The notes beneath the pieces were generated by a model. That model worked only from the letters and a program-made list of their open reading frames with translations, had not been told where the DNA came from and did no database searches. Below, in pieces: positions 16,834 to 24,618 of a stretch of DNA of 36,874 nt. Position 1 is the stretch's first letter. Each line of letters begins with the position of its first letter. Made by a program: the position numbers and the translations under genes. This stretch comes from Actinospica durhamensis (lineage in GTDB: Bacteria > Actinomycetota > Actinomycetes > Streptomycetales > Catenulisporaceae), in the NCBI RefSeq assembly GCF_018139695.1, contig NZ_JAGSOG010000059.1, positions 1-36,874 on the forward strand, written 5' to 3'.

Positions 16834-17520
16834 ATGACCGAGTCGCAGGACCCGAACACGCCGGTCGAACTCCGCGCCTCCGACGCCGATCGGGAGCGGG
16901 CCGCCGAACGGCTGCGCGAGGCGGCCGCGGACGGCCGGATCACCATGGACGAGCTCGAAGAGCGGGTGGACGCGGTGTACTCGGCGAGGACACACGCCGA
17001 ATTGCGACTGCTCATCCGCGACCTCGCGGCGCCGGACGTGCCGGTGAGCGCGCCCGCCGCGCCGAAGCCGGCCGAAGTCATCCCGACCCGCAAGAGCAGA
17101 CGTCGGTCATTGGTGGTGATGTCGGGCCTGGACCGGCGTGGCCGCTGGGTCGTCCCCGGCCGGTTCAGTGTGTTCGCGTTCTGGGGCGGAGCGCAGCTGG
17201 ATCTGCGCGAAGCCGTCCTCACCGAACGCGAGACGGTCATCCGTGTCGACGCCGTGATGTCCGGCATCGAGATCATCGTGCCCAAGGACGCGGTGGTCCT
17301 GGTCGAGGGCAGCGGGGTCCTCGGGGTCTTCGCCGAGGCCGCGTCCACCGACGTGCCGCCGCCGGGCGCGCCGGTCATCCGGATCGTCGGAATCTCCTTC
17401 TGGGCAGGCGTCTCGGTGACCCGCACGCCGACCTACGTACCGAAGAAGCAGCGGCGTGCGCTGGCTGACGCGGCCACCGAGGACCGTCCGGCACTGGAAT
17501 CCGTCGAGCGGGACACGTAA
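16834..17520 (+). CDS. DUF1707 protein with LiaF-like C-terminal domain
   Basis: 228 residues from the ATG at 16834. Residues about 12-60 (LRASDADRERAAERLREAAA, then DGRITMDELEERVDAVYSAR) are the DUF1707 (SHOCT-like) helical motif. After a Pro/Ala linker and a basic RKSRRRS segment, a beta-helical domain (about 95-200) carries GGAQLDLREA and MSGIEIIVPKDAVV, the pattern of the cell-wall-active antibiotic response (LiaF-like) C-terminal domain. There is no clear membrane helix. LiaF-type proteins modulate envelope-stress signalling; no two-component system is adjacent, so the role here is inferred only loosely. The transcript is probably leaderless. Confidence 0.85.
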   Translation: MTESQDPNTPVELRASDADRERAAERLREAAADGRITMDELEERVDAVYSARTHAELRLLIRDLAAPDVPVSAPAAPKPAEVIPTRKSRRRSLVVMSGLDRRGRWVVPGRFSVFAFWGGAQLDLREAVLTERETVIRVDAVMSGIEIIVPKDAVVLVEGSGVLGVFAEAASTDVPPPGAPVIRIVGISFWAGVSVTRTPTYVPKKQRRALADAATEDRPALESVERDT

Positions 17521-17549
17521 CAATCTGTTGGAGGGGGAAGGGACACAGC

Positions 17550-17948
17550 GTGAGTACGGTGAGCGTCCCTTGGACGGTGGAATCCGTCACCAAAGACGGT
17601 GTGGGGCTACAGCTCAAGGGCGTGGCGGTGGTGACGCTCCCGCCCCCGCGCAGGTTCGGGTTCGCGAAGCGGCCGGACGTGGACGAGCGCGTGCGCGACA
17701 TCGTCTGCCGACACCTTCGCGCGGTGCTCGGATCCATGAGCGCGCAGGACGTCATCATCCACCGGGGGCGGCTGATCGGCGAGACCCTCGCGGGGAGCCT
17801 GCCCGAGGTGGAGCAGCTCGGTGCGCAGCTGAGCGAGATCGTCCCGCAGGCCGTCGACTTCGACGAGGAGTCGGAGTTCGCCAAGCAGCTCAAGCTCGCC
17901 CAGACCATGCCGCGAGCGCGTCCGGCCCAGGAGCGCCCGGGCGACTGA
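17550..17948 (+). CDS. Small SPFH/band-7-like protein
   Basis: 132 residues from a GTG at 17550 with GGAGGGGGAAGG upstream. The pattern SVTKDGVGLQLKGVAVVTL followed by VRDIVCRHLRAVLGSMSAQD and an aligned helix ending in QLGAQLSEI matches the core of SPFH/band-7 domains (beta strands, then the 'LR..ig..t..ei...R' helix). Unlike typical members it has no N-terminal membrane segment and only a short tail. It is 29 bases after the DUF1707 gene in the same direction and convergent with the CHAT operon. The family call rests on pattern matching by eye, so confidence is moderate. SPFH proteins scaffold membrane complexes. Confidence 0.6.
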   Translation: MSTVSVPWTVESVTKDGVGLQLKGVAVVTLPPPRRFGFAKRPDVDERVRDIVCRHLRAVLGSMSAQDVIIHRGRLIGETLAGSLPEVEQLGAQLSEIVPQAVDFDEESEFAKQLKLAQTMPRARPAQERPGD

Positions 17949-17973
17949 CGCGCCGCGCTGCGATCGGCGGCGA

Positions 17974-18693
17974 TCAGGCGACCGACTTGCAGCTGCGCAG
18001 CCGGACCGGGCCGTAGTCGTGTTGGACGCGCGCGGTGAACCAGCGCAGGCGGTGCGAGCTGACGATGGCCGAGGCGCTCAGGGCGATGCGGACCGGGCGC
18101 ACTTCCTTCGGCCAGCGCAGGATCGCCGCGAACTCCCACGTCCCTTCGAGCCCGGCGAACTCGGGCCCGGGGCGGCGCAGAACCCAGTCGGCGCCGTTCT
18201 CCGCCCAGTAGCCGAGGGTCACGGCGGTGGCGAGTTCGAGCACGACGGTGCGCCCGACGCGGCCCGCGCCGAGTTGGACCGGGCCGAGGGTCAGGGCGGG
18301 GCCGAAGGAGAGCTCGCGGGTGCTCTGCGCGGTGATCTCCTCGCGCACCGGGAAGATGCTGTGGACGACGGGCGGAGCGTCGACCTCGAGGATCAGCCGC
18401 AGTTCCTCCACGACGCCTTCGCCCGCGGCGCGTACCGAGAAGGGGAGCCGGAGCAGCCGGAACCGCTCGCCCTGGGCGAGCCGGGCGCGCACCGCGGGGT
18501 CGACGGCCGGATGGTGTTCGAGCGTGTCGAGGCTGAGGCAGTCCAGGAAGCTCTTGGGCAGGTGCACGATCGGGGCCGCCGGTTCGCTCGATCGCGGTAC
18601 CGGCTTGCCGCGCTGGTCGGTGAGCGGCTGGATGGGCAGCGGCAGTTCCACCGCGTCCTGTGCCCAGGGGCCGAACGTGAGCGGGTCGTTCAT
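17974..18693 (-). CDS. Unrecognised protein encoded with the TPR-CHAT protein
   Basis: 239 residues from the ATG at 18693 (GGGGAAGG about 12 bases upstream); an ATG at 18732 would lie inside the CHAT gene. It starts eight bases after the CHAT stop codon, so the two form an operon. It has no signal peptide, membrane segment or catalytic motif. The second half alternates hydrophobic residues (GRTVVLELATAVTLGYW, RPVRIALSASAIVSS), suggesting a beta-sandwich. A conserved-looking patch is VHSIFPVREEITAQSTRELS. It could be a substrate, regulator or effector of the CHAT protease, but this is context only. Confidence 0.7.
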   Translation of the reverse strand: MNDPLTFGPWAQDAVELPLPIQPLTDQRGKPVPRSSEPAAPIVHLPKSFLDCLSLDTLEHHPAVDPAVRARLAQGERFRLLRLPFSVRAAGEGVVEELRLILEVDAPPVVHSIFPVREEITAQSTRELSFGPALTLGPVQLGAGRVGRTVVLELATAVTLGYWAENGADWVLRRPGPEFAGLEGTWEFAAILRWPKEVRPVRIALSASAIVSSHRLRWFTARVQHDYGPVRLRSCKSVA

Positions 18694-18701
18694 GGGTCTC
18701 G

Positions 18702-21700
18702 CTACCTTCCCCAAACGACGAACGGGGCCCAATAGTACGGGTGCGCGAGGCGCTTGCTCAGCTCGAGCATCGCCTCGCGCAGCGCGATGGCGATCCCCTG
18801 GCCGTCAAGATGCGCATACACCCGCTCCATCAGGGCTCTGGTGGACGCCGAGTCGACCGGCCACTGGCTGGCGATGACGGTGTCCGCGCCGGCCACGAAG
18901 AACGCGCGGACCAGGCCTTCGCTCTCGTCGAGCGGGCTGAGGGCGCGTCGGCTGGTCTCGCAGCCGCTCAGCACGACGGTCGCGCCCGGTACGCGTACGC
19001 GGCCGACGACGTCGCGCGCGGACAGGACTCCGTCGGCCAGCAGCAGCCCCGAGCCGAGCGGGTCCCGCGGGTCGAACCATCCGTGGGCTGCGACGTGCAG
19101 GAGCCGCGAGCGCGGCGCGCGTGCGATCAACCGCTCGCACGTCGCCTGACCGTCCACCAGGGCCTCGGCGCCGAGCACGGCCGCGACGTTGGCGGCCTCG
19201 GCCGTGAAGTGCGGATCCGCGCTCCCCCCGGAGAACCCGAACACCGACAGCTCTCCGTCCGCCGGACCGCGCCCGGAGCGTCGCGCGGACGGCCGTTCGG
19301 CGAAGGCGAGGCCGGGCAGGTGGCGGACGGGTCCGAGCTCGCTGAGCGTCCGGCCGCCGATCGACGTCAGCGGGAGCGCGTGCAGCGGAAGTTCATGGAG
19401 GAGACCGTGCGGCACCAGAACGAACTCCCGCGCCTCGGCGAGATGCGCGGCCCATGCCCCGGGTATCAGTGCATTCATGAGGTGTGACCAGGCCGGCGCG
19501 GGGCGCTGTCCGGGCGAGGACGGTGGACGCCAGAGGTCTGACGCGGCCAGCTGTACGTAGCTCTCCAGCTCCGACCAGCCCACCGCGGCGTCGGCCGAGA
19601 GCACCTCGCGCGACCCGCCGCGCAGCAGGAAGCTGATACATCGCGCCGGAGTCGTGTACCAGGCCAGCAGGGTGACACCCGGACCGAGCTGCTCGAGGAA
19701 CGCGCGGAGGTCCTCGGAGGAGATCCCGGCGCCGGACCGGACCCGCGCCACGTCCGGGAACGCGGCCGAGAGCTCGTCCTGGACCCCGCGCATCATGATG
19801 CGTGCCCTGAGGAACTCCTCGTCGTCGCGCGCGGGGTCGCCGGCTTCGGCCTCGTACGCGGCACGCACGCGCTCGATGGCCTCGGTCTCGCGCCTGGCCA
19901 GATCGGCGGGAACGTAGTCGGGCAGGGGCGAGCGGCTGCCGATCTCGAGCAGGAACTGCCGTCCCCGCCCGCGTTCGGCGGCCAGCAGAGCTGCCCAAGG
20001 ACGCTGCCTGCCGTGTTCGATGAGCACGGACTCGAGGTACGGCCACGAGATCTGCTCGTCGAGCTTGTGCAGGCGCAGCTCGCTGTCGATCACCTCCATC
20101 TTGCGCTGGCACGCCTGCAGGAGCTGCGATTCCCACTGCCCGCGCTCCGCGGCCCCGGCCCACACGTCGGCATAGTCGTCACGCAGCGTCGTCAGCGCCC
20201 AGTGGAGCCGGTCGGCCGCCTGGTCGGTCCGGTGCTCCATCGTGCGGGTCTCGGTGAGATCCAGTACGTGCGCGACGTGACGCGCCCCCTCGACGAGATC
20301 GTCCGGATCCCCGTCGAGATCGTAAAGGTGCGCATGGGCGTCGCAGATGCTGATGTGGCACGAGTAGTAGGTGTCGATCGCCCAGCCCGGCGAAGCGACC
20401 TCCTCCGTCTCGTGCAGCACGCGCAGGGCTTGAAGCGTGCTCGGCCGATCCGTGGCCCTGATCAGAAGCTGCTGGCCGAGCCGGATGCTGTACTGGGCGA
20501 ATCCGATGAGGTTTCCGCTCTCCTTGTCGACCTTCCGTATGACGTCCCACAGTTTGAGGTCTTCGGGGAACTCGGATTCGGGCTCGTCCGGGGTTTCGAA
20601 GGAGAAGAACGACATCTTGGAGTCGGTCGCCGCCTCGCCGTCCCAGAACTCTGTGAATGCCTCCGCGGCGCCGACCTGCGCGCAGCTGCTCAGGAGCCGG
20701 CTGAGCTGTTCGAACTTGGGCTTGCCCGCAGGCGGCTGAAGCCGCACCTGTCTCTCGACGAACTCACGGACTTCCGCACTCAGCAGGTGCTCCTGATGCT
20801 CGTCGAAGAGCTGGCGGGTCTCCGACCAGGTGCCGACCTCGATCAGCCGTAGGACCAGTTCCCAGGGCCCGGTCTCCGGGAGCCGGGCGAAGGCGAGGCC
20901 CACTCCGTCCCGGAGCACGACGCCGGTCAGGTCGTACAGCTCTCGTGCCGGCGCCCGCAGCTCGGCCAGGCCGGCGATCGCGACCCACACGGGTGCGCCG
21001 CGACGGTAGGCCTCTTCGAACAGCTCCTGATTGTGTTGATAGAAGCGCTTGCGGTCCAGCCATGCCGTGAAGGTGCCGAACGTCTGGACGGTCTGGGCGA
21101 AGGTCTTGAGCCAGTCCTGATCCCGCTCGTGCTCGGCGACCGCGGCCTGCACGCCGACTTCCCGCACGCGGGTGAGTAGCCGCATCACGGCCGTGCGTTG
21201 GGCCAGGTCGAGTTCGCCTTGCCCTTCTTGCGCCGCGTCCGCGACAGCCGCCATCGCGCCCTCGATCACCGCGGGCCGAGCCTGGCTCAGGTCTTCGATC
21301 CACTCTTCGGACGAAGCGGCTGCCGCGATGCGTCGCGCGAGCATGTATCCGGCGACATCGGGCTGCGTGTCGAGCGTGAGGAGGACCTGGCGCAGGGTGG
21401 CGATCTGGGCCTCGTACTGCGCATCGGTCAGCCCGACGGCGTTGACCAGCGCGTTCGCCTCTTCCTCGAGGCGCAACGCGGCGCGAAAGTCGTACTGCGT
21501 CACCCGCACCTCGGCAAGGTGGTGGAGCGATACCGCCTGCCCCACCGGGTCGCCGCCCGCACCCCGCAATTGCGCGGCGTGCTTGAAGAGTTCGACTCCC
21601 TCCCGTTGGCGACCCGTGGCCACAAGGAGTCCGGCGACGTTGCTCAGGATCTGACCGCGCTTGGCCAGATCATCCCCGACTGCGACCAGGGCGACCTCGT

Positions 21701-22361
21701 ACGTCTGCTGCGCGGCCGCATAGTCGCCCCGGTCGCGCAGCAGGTTGGCCTTGTTGGTCAAGATCGCATGGGCGGTGGTCCCGTCCGTCCCGCGCGCCAA
21801 AGCCCGGTCGTAGCCTTCGAGGGCTTCCTGATGGCGGCCGAGCCCGCTCAGGGCCGTGCCCTTGTTGGCGGCCAACATATGCCACGTCTCGGCCGGACTG
21901 TTCTCGGACACGTACCGCTCGGCCCGCTCGATCCGTTCGAGCGCCTCCTCCCAGCGCTCGGCCTTGTTGAAGACATGGCTCTGATTCGAGTAGAGCTGGA
22001 CGCAGATCTCCGCACCAGCCCCGTCCGGCGGATCCGCCATGCCCGCGATCTCGGCGAGCGCCTCCCGATACCGCCCGGTCCTGGTCAGCGCGATGATCAG
22101 GATCGAAGCCGCGGAAGTCCACTGCGTCGGGTCGCCCGTCAGCCCCATGACCCGCCGGGCCCAGAACTCCGCCTCCGGATACGCCTCGAGATCCACCGCG
22201 ATCCCGAAGAGCCGATGGGAGTCGAAGCCGGAGGCCGTGATCCGCCCGGTCCTCGCGAGGTAGACCGCCTCGCGGAGCACGCCGAGGGCCAGGTCCCGCT
22301 CCTCGCCGGCGAGGTGCAGGGCCGCTTGCCGATGGAGATCCTGCGCCGAGGGCGTCGCCAT
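18702..22361 (-). CDS. TPR-CHAT protein, putative caspase-like protease
   Basis: 1219 residues from the ATG at 22361. About the first 450 residues are helical with tetratricopeptide-like repeats (for example EALEGYDRALARGTDGTTAH and DYAAAQQTYEVALVAVGDDL), and a further helical region links to a C-terminal CHAT domain (about 890-1219). The predicted Cys-protease dyad is intact: His1093 in HVAAHGWFD and Cys1134 in VLSGCETS, followed by DESEGLVRAFFVAGADTVIA and a terminal HPYYWAPFVVWG segment typical of CHAT. CHAT proteins are caspase/separase-clan peptidases; several bacterial ones act in defence or induced cell death, with TPRs sensing a partner. The transmitted signal and target are unknown. 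Its operon partner follows by eight bases. It lacks a signal peptide and is cytoplasmic. The start lacks an obvious ribosome site. Confidence 0.92.
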   Translation of the reverse strand: MATPSAQDLHRQAALHLAGEERDLALGVLREAVYLARTGRITASGFDSHRLFGIAVDLEAYPEAEFWARRVMGLTGDPTQWTSAASILIIALTRTGRYREALAEIAGMADPPDGAGAEICVQLYSNQSHVFNKAERWEEALERIERAERYVSENSPAETWHMLAANKGTALSGLGRHQEALEGYDRALARGTDGTTAHAILTNKANLLRDRGDYAAAQQTYEVALVAVGDDLAKRGQILSNVAGLLVATGRQREGVELFKHAAQLRGAGGDPVGQAVSLHHLAEVRVTQYDFRAALRLEEEANALVNAVGLTDAQYEAQIATLRQVLLTLDTQPDVAGYMLARRIAAAASSEEWIEDLSQARPAVIEGAMAAVADAAQEGQGELDLAQRTAVMRLLTRVREVGVQAAVAEHERDQDWLKTFAQTVQTFGTFTAWLDRKRFYQHNQELFEEAYRRGAPVWVAIAGLAELRAPARELYDLTGVVLRDGVGLAFARLPETGPWELVLRLIEVGTWSETRQLFDEHQEHLLSAEVREFVERQVRLQPPAGKPKFEQLSRLLSSCAQVGAAEAFTEFWDGEAATDSKMSFFSFETPDEPESEFPEDLKLWDVIRKVDKESGNLIGFAQYSIRLGQQLLIRATDRPSTLQALRVLHETEEVASPGWAIDTYYSCHISICDAHAHLYDLDGDPDDLVEGARHVAHVLDLTETRTMEHRTDQAADRLHWALTTLRDDYADVWAGAAERGQWESQLLQACQRKMEVIDSELRLHKLDEQISWPYLESVLIEHGRQRPWAALLAAERGRGRQFLLEIGSRSPLPDYVPADLARRETEAIERVRAAYEAEAGDPARDDEEFLRARIMMRGVQDELSAAFPDVARVRSGAGISSEDLRAFLEQLGPGVTLLAWYTTPARCISFLLRGGSREVLSADAAVGWSELESYVQLAASDLWRPPSSPGQRPAPAWSHLMNALIPGAWAAHLAEAREFVLVPHGLLHELPLHALPLTSIGGRTLSELGPVRHLPGLAFAERPSARRSGRGPADGELSVFGFSGGSADPHFTAEAANVAAVLGAEALVDGQATCERLIARAPRSRLLHVAAHGWFDPRDPLGSGLLLADGVLSARDVVGRVRVPGATVVLSGCETSRRALSPLDESEGLVRAFFVAGADTVIASQWPVDSASTRALMERVYAHLDGQGIAIALREAMLELSKRLAHPYYWAPFVVWGR

Positions 22362-22442
22362 GATTCAAGGATGCCGCAGCCCGAGTTGCCGCGTAAGGAT
22401 TCTCATACGATCGGTGACGGATCATCAGGGCGGGGCACGACC

Positions 22443-22486
22443 CGCGAGGCCGGTCCGTGCTGGTCTTCGCCCGAACCGGCCTCGCG
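22443..22486 (-). terminator. Hairpin terminator of the serine-hydrolase-like gene
   Basis: Perfect 12-bp arms, CGCGAGGCCGGT (22443-22454) and ACCGGCCTCGCG (22475-22486), with a 20-base loop, 17 bases past the leftward stop at 22503. It also separates that gene from the CHAT promoter. Confidence 0.65.
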
Positions 22487-22502
22487 GCGTTCGTTGCCGT
22501 GA

Positions 22503-23741
22503 TCAGCTCAGCGGGTGGCCCGGGGCGAGGTAGGCGGCGATGCTCTCGGCGATCGTCTGGGCGTAGTTGACGTTCGGGGTGGCGGCGGGGCCGTCGGTGG
22601 TGTCGACGGCGATGGACAGCCGCTGGGACGGGAGGTAGGCCTGGATGGCGAAGTAGCCGGAGAACGACGGGTTCTGCACGATCCAGGTGTTGATCACCTG
22701 GACGCCGACGCCGTAGTGGGCGGCCTCGGTGTTGTGCCGGCAGATGCCGGGCGGGCAGGCGGCGGGGTTGCCGAGTCCGACGGTGCCCGGGTTGAGCTGG
22801 AATCGGTACCACGCCGGGGAGAGCAGGGCGCCGGAACCCACGGCCTGGGCGGAGGTGGCCAGGTCGCAGATGTTCTGGGTGAGGATCGCGCCGTGGGCGG
22901 TGGTCCAGGACGGGTTCCAGTAGGTGGATTCCTCGTACGTGCCGCGCTCCGAGGTGAACGCGTGCACGGGGTTCGGGATCGGCGGCTTGGTATTGATGAA
23001 GGTGTTGTCCAGGTGGAGCGGGTCGAGGACGCGCTCGCGCAGCAGGTCGGCGAGCGGCTTGCCGGTGATCTTCGAGAGGGCTTGGCCGAGCAGCACGAAG
23101 TTGGCGTGCGAGTAGCTCCAGTTGGTCCCGGGCGCGTACCAGAGGGTGTGGCTGAACGGGAACGCGAGCAGTTCTTCCTCGGTCCAGTACTTGAACGGCT
23201 GGGCCTCGAGCTCGGCCCCGAACACCGGGTCGATGACGTAGTCGTGCAGGCCCGAGGTGGAGTTGGCCAGCATCCGCAGCGTGATCTCGTGCGAGTGCGG
23301 GACCTGCGGCAGCCAGCGCGAGATCGGGTCGTCGATGTCGACGACGTGTTCCTGGGCCAGTTGCAGCAGGATGATGCCCATGTAGGCGATGCCGACGGAG
23401 CCGGTGCGGAACTGCATGTCCGTGTCGGCGGGGATGCCGGTCATCGACTCGCCGAGGGCGGCCGTGAGCAGGTCGCGCTTGCCCCGGGTGACCTTGAGGA
23501 TGACGGAGTTCAGGCCGTACTGCTGTTTGGCCGTCTTGGCGATCTCGAGGATCTTCAGGGCCGACCCGCGGGTGGGCCTCGGCGAGGCCGCGCAGCTCGG
23601 CCGGGGCCCGTGGTCGTCGGTGGCGGATGCCGGGACGGCCGGAGCGAGGGCGGCGACCAGAGCGACGACGCCGAAGAGGGCGGTGCGACGACGCCGCCGC
23701 CGAGGACTCAGTGTCAATACCATGCCTGCCAGTAAAGTCAT
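22503..23741 (-). CDS. Secreted beta-lactamase-fold protein with degenerate active site
   Basis: 412 residues from the ATG at 23741 (a second ATG at 23723 is equally possible; neither has a good ribosome site). An Arg-rich n-region (SPRRRRRRT) and hydrophobic core form an export signal ending near VPASA (about residue 40). The body aligns with class C beta-lactamase/D-Ala-D-Ala-carboxypeptidase-like serine hydrolases: MQFRTGSVGIAYMG, TSGLHDY, and APGTNWSYSHANFVLLG. However, the SxxK motif reads SVGI (Ser115 kept, Lys replaced by Ile118), the YxN motif reads YSH (Tyr210, His212), and no clear HxG/KTG motif follows. It therefore either works by altered chemistry or is a binding pseudoenzyme. 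It is secreted, probably periplasmic or cell-wall located, and monocistronic. Confidence 0.85.
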   Translation of the reverse strand: MTLLAGMVLTLSPRRRRRRTALFGVVALVAALAPAVPASATDDHGPRPSCAASPRPTRGSALKILEIAKTAKQQYGLNSVILKVTRGKRDLLTAALGESMTGIPADTDMQFRTGSVGIAYMGIILLQLAQEHVVDIDDPISRWLPQVPHSHEITLRMLANSTSGLHDYVIDPVFGAELEAQPFKYWTEEELLAFPFSHTLWYAPGTNWSYSHANFVLLGQALSKITGKPLADLLRERVLDPLHLDNTFINTKPPIPNPVHAFTSERGTYEESTYWNPSWTTAHGAILTQNICDLATSAQAVGSGALLSPAWYRFQLNPGTVGLGNPAACPPGICRHNTEAAHYGVGVQVINTWIVQNPSFSGYFAIQAYLPSQRLSIAVDTTDGPAATPNVNYAQTIAESIAAYLAPGHPLS

Positions 23742-23871
23742 GAATTGAATGACGATGTACTGAAACGCGCCGGTTCGCGGGCGCGGGGCAGCGTGAGACG
23801 GAGTAAGCGGACGGTGAGATGGAAAAGTTCTGAAGTGATGATCGGGTCGGTGGCGGTCTGGCCGTTTCGGC

Positions 23872-24417
23872 TCAGCTGAGGGCGGGCCCGGACCCCAGCA
23901 GGTCGAGGATGCGCCCGCGGCTGCGCTTTCCGTCGGGGGTGTCGGCGTGCGGATCCGTCAGCATCCACGCGTGGCCGTCGTCGATCAGTGCCTGGAACTC
24001 GAACAGCTGCTGCTGATACTTCTGCAGCGCGATCGGCGGCGTCAGGTCCGGCAGGGACCGCCAGCTGTCGGGTCGGCCGGCTAGGTGCCAGCACGCGTGG
24101 TGGGCGGCACCGTGATCGTCGATGTCGGGGAAGACGCCGACACTCTCACCGTCGGCGGACTCGAGGCACCCGTCCTGGACGCGACCCTCGACGACCGGGT
24201 GCGGCAGCACGTTCCCGCCCCAGGGCTCCGGCGAATCCCAGGGCAGAGCCACGGCGTGGGAGAGCCAGGCGAGTTCCGGGCCGGGCTCGATCACCGGATC
24301 GCAGGAGCGGGTGTCGTCCTCGCGCCAGATCCAGAACCCGCCGCCGGGCATGGGGACGTAGTGGTCCAGTTGGACCGGCAGCCCGCAGATCTCGCAGTAG
24401 GTCCCGATCACGGCCAT
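23872..24417 (-). CDS. Unrecognised small Cys/His protein
   Basis: 181 residues from the ATG at 24417, fixed by AGGAGAG ten bases upstream; the frame is open 45 bases further. Near the N-terminus is a CxxC pair (Cys8, Cys11 in TYCEICGLPV), and the middle has a His/Cys cluster (DDHGAAHHACWHLAG), which together could bind zinc. The protein is acidic and Trp-rich (FWIWRED, LPWDSPEPWGG) with no signal peptide or membrane helix. The style (short N-terminal zinc knuckle, Trp/Pro-rich body) recalls actinobacterial house-keeping 'hypothetical' proteins. No function is assigned. Confidence 0.7.
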   Translation of the reverse strand: MAVIGTYCEICGLPVQLDHYVPMPGGGFWIWREDDTRSCDPVIEPGPELAWLSHAVALPWDSPEPWGGNVLPHPVVEGRVQDGCLESADGESVGVFPDIDDHGAAHHACWHLAGRPDSWRSLPDLTPPIALQKYQQQLFEFQALIDDGHAWMLTDPHADTPDGKRSRGRILDLLGSGPALS

Positions 24418-24580
24418 GGTCTGAGGTCTCTCCTGGGGGCAGCGGGGGGTTTCGGGTTGCACGGTGATGATCGATCGGATTGCACGGTGCTATCGGGCAA
24501 TCAATCGTGCAGGTAGAAAGGTTTCGACGCTGCGGCGCCGCGTGTTCGGAGGCCGGGTTCGGCGGACCTTAGATGCGGTT

Positions 24581-24616
24581 CCGGGAGGTGCGCAAACAGG
24601 GGAGCGCACCTCCCGG
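24581..24616 (-). terminator. Hairpin terminator of the HTH-membrane protein gene
   Basis: Perfect 13-bp arms, CCGGGAGGTGCGC (24581-24593) and GCGCACCTCCCGG (24604-24616), with a 10-base loop, starting two bases after the stop codon in the leftward direction. Confidence 0.75.
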
Positions 24617-24618
24617 AG

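Noticed and set aside
14904-17426. 840-residue leftward frame opposite the large secreted protein and DUF1707 gene
   Set aside because: Antisense artefact of GC-rich codon use. Its translation is Arg/Gly/Val-rich with no recognisable domain, while the rightward genes have signal peptide, ribosome site and family motifs.
22503-23741. Beta-lactamase resistance gene
   Set aside because: SxxK and YxN motifs are both broken, so beta-lactam hydrolysis by the usual mechanism is not supported.
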